Assembly (NCBI GenBank): GCA_943912835.1 | Contig: CALTVJ010000091.1 | Location: 1-5,682, forward strand | Length of the DNA: 5,682 nucleotides | From: an uncultured Porphyromonas sp. | GTDB taxonomy: Bacteria; Bacteroidota; Bacteroidia; Bacteroidales; Porphyromonadaceae | Direction: 5' to 3' | Shown: positions 1 to 5,644 of the stretch, one piece after another | Layout: each line of letters starts with the position of its first letter | Position numbering within the stretch: the stretch's first letter is position 1 | Program-made: the position numbers and the translations under genes | The notes under the pieces: model-generated | What the model was told of the DNA's origin: nothing | What the model saw: the letters and a program-made list of their open reading frames with translations, nothing else | Databases searched by the model: none

Positions 1-141
1 AGAGATTTTGCAGAATGCGGTAATCGCCAGGCATTGAGACTGAGGGCGCAGGGAGGGGTCAAAGACCCTTTTGTCTGGGCAATGCCCCAAGTGGCTGTGC
101 GCCTCGCACCGAAGCGAGTGCCGCATTATGCAATAGTCTCA
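1..141 (+). repeat. Structured interspersed repeat, copy 1 (longer form)
   Basis: This element recurs in the same orientation at 5496-5613. Its first 41 bases align without gaps to 5496-5536 with seven mismatches, and 29-55 is identical to 5524-5550. Seen directly: an outer inverted repeat, TTGCAgAATGCGG (8-20) against CCGCATTaTGCAA (121-133), 12 of 13 positions paired; a second inverted pair TGAGACT (35-41) / AGTCTCA (135-141); an inner stem 42-50 with 98-105 (one bulge); a hairpin GGGTC-AAA-GACCC (56-68); a small hairpin TGGGC-AAT-GCCC (75-86); and CTCGC / GCGAG (103-107 / 112-116). The right-hand block CGAAGCGAGTGC (110-121) is also shared with copy 2. No reading frame is conserved between copies. 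It could be a MITE-like element, a REP-like palindromic unit or a structured RNA gene; the sequence does not choose between these. The left boundary may lie outside the window. Confidence 0.8.
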
Positions 142-142
142 T

Positions 143-157
143 CTATCTCAAAGATAG
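143..157. other. Small perfect hairpin next to repeat copy 1
   Basis: CTATCT (143-148) and AGATAG (152-157) form a six-base-pair stem with a CAA loop, one base after the AGTCTCA end of the repeat. Repeat copy 2 also has a hairpin directly after its AGTCTCA end, though a much stronger one (5613-5644), so a hairpin at this place may be part of the element. The stem is A+T-rich and has no T-run after it, so on its own it is a poor terminator. Confidence 0.45.
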
Positions 158-184
158 CTAATTTAACACATACCTGAAGATAAA

Positions 185-253
185 GGAGGCAACGACAATA
201 TGAACTCGAGCGTTGGACTCGTCAAGACTCACCTAGTCTACCGTTGTCGTCCT
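185..253 (+). other. Foldable intergenic segment, possible three-way junction
   Basis: ACGACAA (192-198) pairs with TTGTCGT (244-250). The stem can be lengthened by AGG (186-188) with CCT (251-253) across a bulge of three bases. Inside it sit two local hairpins: CGAG (207-210) with CTCG (218-221), and AGACT (225-229) with AGTCT (235-239). Together they suggest a three-armed fold that would bury part of the GGAGG at 185-189, which is the only good Shine-Dalgarno-like sequence in the intergenic region. This could be a cis-acting leader, a small RNA, or chance pairing. It matches no riboswitch or RNA family that I recognise, and it lies well upstream of the likely receptor promoter, so a direct link to the receptor is uncertain. 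Confidence 0.3.
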
Positions 254-277
254 AACGAGAAGAACTTCATTAACTAA
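200..277 (+). CDS. Doubtful 25-codon small ORF with Shine-Dalgarno-like sequence
   Basis: An ATG at 200 opens 25 codons ending in TAA at 275-277. It is preceded by AAAGGAGG (182-189) with a ten-base gap. The predicted peptide starts MNSSVGLVKT, is basic and polar, and has one cysteine but no signal peptide or membrane segment; I do not recognise it. In favour: the purine-rich site stands out in a region where neither large gene has one. Against: the length is easily reached by chance, Bacteroidota seldom depend on strong Shine-Dalgarno pairing, no clear promoter is visible just upstream, and the same bases form the fold at 185-253. It could be a leader peptide, a remnant, or nothing. Confidence 0.15.
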   Translation: MNSSVGLVKTHLVYRCRPNEKNFIN

Positions 278-314
278 CTAGAGCGATAGCAAAGTCTTGA
301 GAAATGCCATATTG

Positions 315-332
315 GATTGATATTTATTAATC
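315..332. promoter_or_regulatory. Near-perfect palindrome, possible protein-binding site
   Basis: The 18 bases at 315-332 read GATTGATA-TT-TATTAATC. Seven of eight positions are complementary and the eighth is a G-T pair. It lies about 120 bases upstream of the -33 element of the likely receptor promoter, in A+T-rich DNA. The symmetry would suit a dimeric regulator, but A+T-rich palindromes arise easily by chance and no matching regulator is in the window. Confidence 0.2.
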
Positions 333-454
333 ACAAAAAGAAAAACGACAATATTTAATTATTTCACAACAACGAAGCCCACAAAGTCACAATGACATAC
401 AGATAACAAGAAAGAGATACAAGTGTATCAAAAAACAGGGCTATTGACAACCTT

Positions 455-487
455 TTTGGTAATTTCAAAAATAAATTACTACCTTTA
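455..487 (+). promoter_or_regulatory. Bacteroidetes-type promoter of the uptake operon
   Basis: TTTG at 455-458 followed after 21 bases by TACCTTTA at 480-487 fits the Bacteroidetes primary sigma consensus (-33 TTTG, -7 TAnnTTTG), with an A in place of the last G. Transcription would start around 492-496, leaving a leader of roughly 40 nt before the receptor start at 532. TTGACA also occurs at 444-449, but no good enterobacterial-type -10 hexamer sits at the right distance from it. No operator can be assigned with confidence. Confidence 0.6.
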
Positions 488-531
488 CGATGTAAGAGTA
501 TCGTTTCACTATAAATTACGATGACGAACGT
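471..531 (+). promoter_or_regulatory. Promoter-proximal repeats and 5' leader of receptor mRNA
   Basis: ATAAATTAC occurs at 471-479, overlapping the base before the -7 box, and again at 511-519. TTACGATG occurs at 485-492 and again at 516-523, so the segment 511-523 combines both. ACGAT (487-491) can pair with ATCGT (500-504) around the predicted transcript start. The leader is A+T-rich and has no Shine-Dalgarno sequence, which is normal in this phylum. An ATG at 521 meets a stop after four codons (TGA at 533-535, overlapping the real start), so 532 is the receptor start. Confidence 0.35.
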
Positions 532-3500
532 ATGAATAAATTATTACTAACTATTGCTGGACTTGGCCTGACAAGCTCACTTGTACTGGCACAGACACAA
601 GCTGTGCGTGGGGTAGTCGTGGACGCTGCAACAGGCGAGACCGTTATCGGAGCTAGTGTTCTCGTGAAGGGGCACAGCGGTGTAGGGGTTGCCACAGATA
701 TAGATGGCAAGTTTACCCTAAATGTACCCAAAGGCGCAAGCCATTTGGTGATTTCGTATATTGGCTATAAGACTGTAGAAGTTGCTATAAAACCTAGTAT
801 GACTATTAAGCTCGCCAGCGACAGCGAGCAGCTCGACGACGTAGTCATCATCGGTTACGGAACACAAAAGAAAGCGAGCTTCGTTGGTTCACAGGCAACC
901 GTAGGAGCCAAGAACCTAGCTAAACGTCCTATCTCTAATGCCACATCGGCACTTGCAGGTCTTACTCCTGGGGTACAGCTCACAACAAGTAATGGGCAAC
1001 CTGGAGCGAGTGAAAACATCGTTATCCGTGGTAGTGGCTCTATCAATGCAGGCGCAAACCCCGTGTATGTCGTAGACGGAACGATATACAATGGTGCTAT
1101 CGGCGACATCGCACCGAGCGATATACAGAGCATCGACATCCTCAAAGATGCCGCTTCGACAGCCATCTATGGCTCTAGTGCTGGTAATGGAGTTGTACTC
1201 ATCACAACCAAAAGTGGCTCATACACGGGCAACTCTAAGCCTACATTCACGTTCACGATGAATCAAGGCTTTAGCGAACGTGGTATGCCCGAGTACAATA
1301 AACTAGGTGCGAGAGAGCACTATACGACACGCTGGCAACAGTGGTACAACAGCTACGTCTACGGACCTAACTTTGAGAAATGGTTCAACAGCAATGCTCA
1401 AGAGGCAGGAGCGCAAGCGGCTATGGACGTGTATAGCGACCTCAAGTACAACCCTTTCTCAGGGATCAAGTCTTACTACAACGCAGACAACTACAGCATC
1501 TCGACAACCAAGAGTGCCTTCCCGGTAATCGTGATGCCCGATGGGACGCTCAACAAAGAGATCACTGGGCTAAGCTACGCCGATGACCTCGACTGGGAGT
1601 CTGCGCTCTTCCGTACGGGGCACCGCCACGAATACAACTTCAGTGGGGCATTCAACAACGATAAACTCAAGAGCTATTTCTCTATCGGCTATCTAGGCGA
1701 GAAGGGTTATCGTGTCAATACGGACTTTAGTCGCTTCAATGGTCGTGCCAACCTCAGCTACAACTTCACTAAGTGGCTTGAGATGGGGACGAACATCAGC
1801 TATACCCGTAGCCAAAGTGTATCGCCTAAAATACTTGGAGCATACAACTCAAATAGTTTCAGCTTCATACAAAACATTGCCCCCATATATCCTATACATC
1901 GACACGATGAAGCGGGCAACTATATCTTAGAGAATGGCGAGAAGCTATACGACTATAGAGACCCTAAGTACTCAAGTCTAGAGCGCCCTTATCGCTCAAA
2001 CTTCAACCCCGTGTACGAGTCTCTCGTAGACCGTAACCAACAAGACCGTAGCCTACTCTCTACGCGTAGCTTCGTGACCATCAAGCCGATGAAGGGATTA
2101 AGTCTCAAGGCGAATTTGGCTTACGATGCAACCAACAGCAAGAGACGTCTCCGCTACAACAATATACTTGGCGACCAGCCACAGGGTATGCTCAAGATGA
2201 CTCCTATCACCTTGGAAACCTTTACCTTCAACCAGCTGGTAGACTACAACAAGTCTTTTGGTGTGCATAATTTGAGCGTACTCCTTGGGCACGAGCACTA
2301 CGACTATACAGACGAAACTGTAGAGCTCACCAAAGAAATAGCCGCTGTAGGAGGTATTGACGAATACAGTGCTTACCTCAAAGCCAGCGAATTGAACTCA
2401 TACACAGACACCTACCGCAAGGAGTCTTACTTCGGACGCATCAATTACGACTACGATGCTCGATACAATCTATCGTTCTCTTATCGTCGTGACGGCTCAT
2501 CGCGTTTCGCACGCCCAGTGCGCTGGGGTAACTTCTGGTCTGTAGGGGCTGGTTGGAATGCTCACAGAGAGCAGTTCCTCAAGGATGTGAAGTGGATCAA
2601 TAGCCTCAAGCTTAGAGCCTCTATCGGTCAAACAGGTAATGATGACCTCCGTAAGCTCTCGGATAGCGATTTGGCAGCATATTACCCCGACCGCAACATC
2701 TATGGTATTGGTGCAGGCAAGTCCAACTACACAAGCCCTGGTCTATATCTCGACCAAGTAGGCACACCAGAGTTGCTCTGGGAGAGCCAAACGAATTCAG
2801 ACATCGCCGTAGAGGCACGCCTATTTAATCGCCTACAGGTGACGCTGGAGTTCTTCAACAAGTCGTCTCGCAACCTGCTCTTTGCTTTGCCTCGTCCTCT
2901 TTCGTCTGGAATTGAGAATACGGCGGCGAATCTCGGGCAAGTACGCAACTATGGTTTCGAGTTTGACCTCAAGTACGCTATCCTAGAGAAGAAAGACCTA
3001 CATTGGGACGTATCGCTCAACGGGACTTTCCTCAAAAACAAGATTGTACGTCTACCTGATGCCAACCGTGCCGATGGGATTGAGGTTAGTGACCGTTTGC
3101 AGAAGTACGAAGAGGGACACAGTGTTTATGAGTTCTTCACTCGTGAATATGTGGGTGTAAACCCTGAGAATGGTCTCTCTATCTATCGTCTCGACAGCAA
3201 AACGTATCCCGATGCCAAGTCTATCAACGAGGGCGACCTCAAGGGCTTTACCTACAATAGCGACTATGCTTTGAAGCACTTCGCAGGTAGCTCTATCCCA
3301 TCGCTGCAAGGGGGATTTGGTTCAAATCTCACCGTTGGCAGCTTCGATGTAGCCATCAACTTCATCTACCAACTCGGGGGGAAGGTTTACGACTCTAGTT
3401 ATGCAGGGCTTATGAGTAGCTCTCTCAATTCAGGTCAAGCTCTGCACGTTGATGCTCTAAATGCATGGCGCAAACCAGGGGATAAGACAAACGTACCTCG

Positions 3501-3792
3501 TTTCGATGCTGGTACAGAGGGAACACAGTGGAACAATGCGAGCTCTGATCGCTTCATCACCTCAAGTGACGCCTTGATGCTCAAATCGCTCTCTGTAGGT
3601 TATACCCTACCGAAGAAATGGCTAGCATCACTCGGCATCTCGTCGGCTCGCATCAGCATCGCAGGGGAGAATCTATTTCTCGTCTCTGCACGCAAGGGGC
3701 TTAATCCATTCAGAAGCCTAAGTGGCTATAGCTCTGCTGCTGGTTACGATTACTCTCGCACGCTCACAACGAGCCTAAGTATTACACTCTAA
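532..3792 (+). CDS. SusC/RagA-family TonB-dependent outer membrane receptor
   Basis: This is the barrel subunit of a SusCD-type importer, which uses TonB-ExbBD energy to move a substrate captured by the partner lipoprotein across the outer membrane. Visible parts: a Sec signal peptide (residues 1-20, likely cleavage after VLA), a carboxypeptidase-regulatory-like beta-sandwich (about 25-95) with VIGASVLVKG, the family signature LDDVVIIGYGTQKK at 101-114 (the likely TonB-box region), a plug domain (about 115-229) with IRGSGSI, PVYVVDG and NGVVLITTKSG, and a beta-barrel to residue 1086. The length is normal for the family and the frame is intact. There is no STN domain, so sigma/anti-sigma signalling through this protein is unlikely. 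The chain ends TTSLSITL, with leucine instead of the aromatic residue common at the end of outer-membrane barrels. The start at 532 is the only in-frame ATG giving a proper signal peptide. Substrate unknown; glycans and RagA-like peptides are both possible. Confidence 0.96.
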   Translation: MNKLLLTIAGLGLTSSLVLAQTQAVRGVVVDAATGETVIGASVLVKGHSGVGVATDIDGKFTLNVPKGASHLVISYIGYKTVEVAIKPSMTIKLASDSEQLDDVVIIGYGTQKKASFVGSQATVGAKNLAKRPISNATSALAGLTPGVQLTTSNGQPGASENIVIRGSGSINAGANPVYVVDGTIYNGAIGDIAPSDIQSIDILKDAASTAIYGSSAGNGVVLITTKSGSYTGNSKPTFTFTMNQGFSERGMPEYNKLGAREHYTTRWQQWYNSYVYGPNFEKWFNSNAQEAGAQAAMDVYSDLKYNPFSGIKSYYNADNYSISTTKSAFPVIVMPDGTLNKEITGLSYADDLDWESALFRTGHRHEYNFSGAFNNDKLKSYFSIGYLGEKGYRVNTDFSRFNGRANLSYNFTKWLEMGTNISYTRSQSVSPKILGAYNSNSFSFIQNIAPIYPIHRHDEAGNYILENGEKLYDYRDPKYSSLERPYRSNFNPVYESLVDRNQQDRSLLSTRSFVTIKPMKGLSLKANLAYDATNSKRRLRYNNILGDQPQGMLKMTPITLETFTFNQLVDYNKSFGVHNLSVLLGHEHYDYTDETVELTKEIAAVGGIDEYSAYLKASELNSYTDTYRKESYFGRINYDYDARYNLSFSYRRDGSSRFARPVRWGNFWSVGAGWNAHREQFLKDVKWINSLKLRASIGQTGNDDLRKLSDSDLAAYYPDRNIYGIGAGKSNYTSPGLYLDQVGTPELLWESQTNSDIAVEARLFNRLQVTLEFFNKSSRNLLFALPRPLSSGIENTAANLGQVRNYGFEFDLKYAILEKKDLHWDVSLNGTFLKNKIVRLPDANRADGIEVSDRLQKYEEGHSVYEFFTREYVGVNPENGLSIYRLDSKTYPDAKSINEGDLKGFTYNSDYALKHFAGSSIPSLQGGFGSNLTVGSFDVAINFIYQLGGKVYDSSYAGLMSSSLNSGQALHVDALNAWRKPGDKTNVPRFDAGTEGTQWNNASSDRFITSSDALMLKSLSVGYTLPKKWLASLGISSARISIAGENLFLVSARKGLNPFRSLSGYSSAAGYDYSRTLTTSLSITL

Positions 3793-3807
3793 ACACGGAT
3801 TTTAGTC

Positions 3808-5367
3808 ATGAGACTCATCAAATATATCCTCCCTGTGGCTGTGCTTAGCTTAGGGAGCTGTGCCAAGGACTTTTTGGACGTTAAGCCTACAGACGGCTTG
3901 GCTGAGCAAGATGCTGCCACAACCAAAGGGGCTAGCGAGGCACTAGTCAATGGCGTTCACAGCTTGGTCTACAACCAATATTCGGGAGACCAATTCATTG
4001 GTTGCGGACAGCAAAACTTCAACATGTACTTCGATATCTTGGGCGACGACTTCATCAACACCCGCCCCGCTTACCACATGAGTGTGTATCGCTGGACGGA
4101 TCACCGTACGGTAGATGGAAGCATAAACCAATATACTTGGACCTACTACTACAAAATCATTCTAAACATCAATAGTACGCTTAAAACTATAGCGAAGGAG
4201 GATGCCTCAACACCCGAGGCGAAACGCCGCCTTGGTGAGATGCATGCACTACGTGCTTGGGCTTATCACAATCTTGTACAGCTCTTCGGCAAGCGTTATG
4301 TCGCGGGCAGTGAAAACACTCAGCTGGGTGTGGTCATACGCACAGAGGCAGAGTTTACCCCCAAAAAGCGTAGCACTGTAGGCGAGGTATATGCACTAAT
4401 TGATGCAGACCTCAAGAAAGCCCTTGAGAACCTTAAAGGGTTATCTACTATCGGCAAGAACCACATCAATTACGCGATCGCTAGTGGTATAGCAGCCCGA
4501 GTAGCTCTATCAAAGCACAACTATGCTGAGGCTGAGCGTCATGCCGAGGAAGCTATTGCAAACTCGGGAGCAAAGCTACAGGTGGGTATGGACCTCATTG
4601 ATGGCTTCAATAACTGGAACGCTAGCGAATGGATGTGGGCATACAAACAAAACGAGGAGCAGAACCAATACTTCGCAGGCTTCGGAGCGATTTTTGCGTA
4701 CAACTTCTCTGGTAGAACCTCTGGTCTTCGCTTTGCTGTCAATCGTACACTCTACGACAAGACCAACGCCAGCGACGTACGCCGTAAATGGTTCGTTTGC
4801 AAAGACCTCAACGACCCAATCCCAGCAGATGCCGACGGCTCATACTTCACAGCCAACGCAACAAACCCTTGGGAGGTTTCAGGTCAAAATGTCAAATATC
4901 GCTCTGCAGGAGCTAAGGTCTCTACCATGGATCTCCTCTACATGCGTCTTGGCGAGATGTATTACATACAAGCTGAAGCCGAAGCACGACAAGGCAAAGA
5001 TGCAGAGGCACAAGCTACACTCTACAGTATTATGAAAACGCGTGACGAGGCATACACCCAAAGTTCATCGACGGGTGAGAAACTCATCGAGGAAGTGATG
5101 GACAACAAGCGTATGGACTTGTGGGGCGAAGGGCAACGATTCTTCGACATGAAACGTCTCGGCATCGTCCCCAATCGCCTTGCAGCAAAAAACTTCGAGA
5201 TCATCAAGGCTCAGCTCGGAGATTCCTTCGAGAAAACAGGTATTACCCGTAACTCTGGGCAATTTGCCAAAGATATTGCCAAGTCGGCAGACGATCCAAA
5301 CTGGGAATTTATGATACCGAAAAAGGAGCTTGAAGCAGCACCCAACATCGTAGTACAAAACCCCTAA
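3808..5367 (+). CDS. SusD/RagB-family surface substrate-binding lipoprotein
   Basis: This is the lid and binding partner of the receptor just upstream; the 15-base gap indicates one transcript. Residues 1-18 form a lipoprotein signal peptide with lipobox LGSC, making Cys18 the lipidated residue. The following AKDF includes an early K-D pair that may help surface export. The N-terminal SusD-like helical (TPR-type) region includes MHALRAWAYHNLVQLFG (145-161). Further on, SEWMWAYKQNEEQ and LYDKTNASDVRRKWF match conserved stretches of the family. The C-terminal SusD/RagB domain shows LLYMRLGEMYYIQAEAEA (376-393) and GEGQRFFDMKRLG (440-452), the usual 'EG.R.fD..R' signature. Length (519 aa) is typical and the frame is intact. 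No Shine-Dalgarno sequence precedes the start, so translation may be coupled to the receptor. Binding specificity cannot be predicted from these motifs. Confidence 0.96.
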   Translation: MRLIKYILPVAVLSLGSCAKDFLDVKPTDGLAEQDAATTKGASEALVNGVHSLVYNQYSGDQFIGCGQQNFNMYFDILGDDFINTRPAYHMSVYRWTDHRTVDGSINQYTWTYYYKIILNINSTLKTIAKEDASTPEAKRRLGEMHALRAWAYHNLVQLFGKRYVAGSENTQLGVVIRTEAEFTPKKRSTVGEVYALIDADLKKALENLKGLSTIGKNHINYAIASGIAARVALSKHNYAEAERHAEEAIANSGAKLQVGMDLIDGFNNWNASEWMWAYKQNEEQNQYFAGFGAIFAYNFSGRTSGLRFAVNRTLYDKTNASDVRRKWFVCKDLNDPIPADADGSYFTANATNPWEVSGQNVKYRSAGAKVSTMDLLYMRLGEMYYIQAEAEARQGKDAEAQATLYSIMKTRDEAYTQSSSTGEKLIEEVMDNKRMDLWGEGQRFFDMKRLGIVPNRLAAKNFEIIKAQLGDSFEKTGITRNSGQFAKDIAKSADDPNWEFMIPKKELEAAPNIVVQNP

Positions 5368-5387
5368 AGCAAAGCGTTAAATAACTC

Positions 5388-5427
5388 AACACGGGCTACG
5401 GCAGAGATTTCTGCCGTAGCCCGTGTT
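5388..5427 (+). terminator. Strong terminator hairpin of the uptake operon
   Basis: AACACGGGCTACGGCAGA (5388-5405) and its exact reverse complement (5410-5427) make an 18-bp perfect stem with a GATT loop, beginning 20 bases after the lipoprotein stop codon. The short T-containing tail ATTTCT follows. The stem stability and position support a Rho-independent terminator closing the two-gene transcript, although the T-run is weak. Confidence 0.88.
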
Positions 5428-5495
5428 ATTTCTAAGAAGAATACCAAGAGACCACCCAACGGATTACACAATGACAAGTTTAGCTTGTTATTCGG
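5428..5495. other. Short spacer with a 9-bp hairpin (5470-5492)
   Basis: AATGACAAG (5470-5478) pairs with CTTGTTATT (5484-5492) through nine base pairs, one of them G-T, around a TTTAG loop. It ends three bases before repeat copy 2 begins. It may be part of the repeat unit, but the equivalent place upstream of copy 1 lies outside the window. No gene is visible in this spacer. Confidence 0.45.
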
Positions 5496-5613
5496 AGAGA
5501 CTTTGCAATATGCAGTAAGGGCAAGGCATTGAGACTGAGGGCGCAGGGAGTTTACTTTTGTAAATGACCAAGCCCAAATGTCGAAAATAACGAAGCGAGT
5601 GCTGTAGTCTCAA
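5496..5613 (+). repeat. Structured interspersed repeat, copy 2 (shorter form)
   Basis: This is the second copy of the element at 1-141, in the same orientation. The 27 bases 5524-5550 are identical to 29-55. At the same offset follows a hairpin TTTAC-TTTT-GTAAA (5551-5564), whose arms share no useful sequence with copy 1 yet still pair. CGAAGCGAGTGC recurs at 5591-5602 and TAGTCTCA at 5605-5612, with TTGAGACT (5529-5536) facing AGTCTCAA (5606-5613). The copy is shorter for two reasons: the middle after the hairpin is 26 bases instead of 41, and ten bases of the outer right arm are missing just before TAGTCTCA. A minus-strand frame is open across it, but the matching frame in copy 1 is interrupted by TGA, so coding is not supported. 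Confidence 0.8.
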
Positions 5614-5644
5614 AAGGGGGCGAGGAATAAACCTTGCCCCCTTT
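5613..5644. terminator. Second long hairpin, possibly a bidirectional terminator
   Basis: AAAGGGGGC (5613-5621) pairs with GCCCCCTTT (5636-5644), and the stem continues inward with GAGG / CCTT (one G-T pair) to a loop AATAAA, giving 13 bp. On the plus strand a T-rich tail with interruptions follows; on the minus strand the stem is followed directly by TTTT. It could stop transcription from either side, including a leftward gene lying beyond the right edge. It overlaps the last base of repeat copy 2, so it may be part of that element. Confidence 0.6.

Larger units (their letters stand above)
142..454. other. Intergenic region between repeat copy 1 and promoter
   Basis: No protein-coding gene of normal length is supported here on either strand. 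The content is the hairpin at 143-157, the foldable segment and doubtful small ORF between 182 and 277, the palindrome at 315-332, and an A-rich stretch from about 333 to 436. Composition becomes clearly more A+T-rich from about 300 onward, as expected approaching a Bacteroidetes promoter. GCAAAGTCT (289-297) is the exact reverse complement of bases 5498-5506 in repeat copy 2, but the match does not extend. Confidence 0.7.

Noticed and set aside
1..141. Integron attC site or CRISPR-like array
   Set aside because: No attC-type nested R/L boxes with a bulged stem, no integrase and no regularly spaced repeats or spacers; there are only two distant copies.
185..253. A tRNA gene, suggested by the multi-armed fold
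   Set aside because: There is no acceptor stem of tRNA length, no GTTC-type T-arm sequence and no plausible anticodon loop of seven bases in the right place.
289..297. GCAAAGTCT, reverse complement of bases 5498-5506, as a third and inverted repeat copy
   Set aside because: Only nine bases match and the similarity does not extend in alignment; it is compatible with chance.
444..487. An enterobacterial-type sigma-70 promoter using TTGACA at 444-449
   Set aside because: No good TATAAT-like box lies at 16-18 bases, whereas the Bacteroidetes consensus fits the TTTG / TACCTTTA pair with normal spacing.
855..1166. A 103-codon minus-strand reading frame inside the receptor gene
   Set aside because: It lies wholly inside the well-supported plug-domain coding region and has no start context or recognisable domain, so it is a shadow frame.
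4523..5035. A 170-codon plus-strand frame overlapping the lipoprotein gene
   Set aside because: It is an alternative frame of conserved SusD coding sequence; the product has no recognisable motif or signal, and the real frame carries the family signatures throughout.
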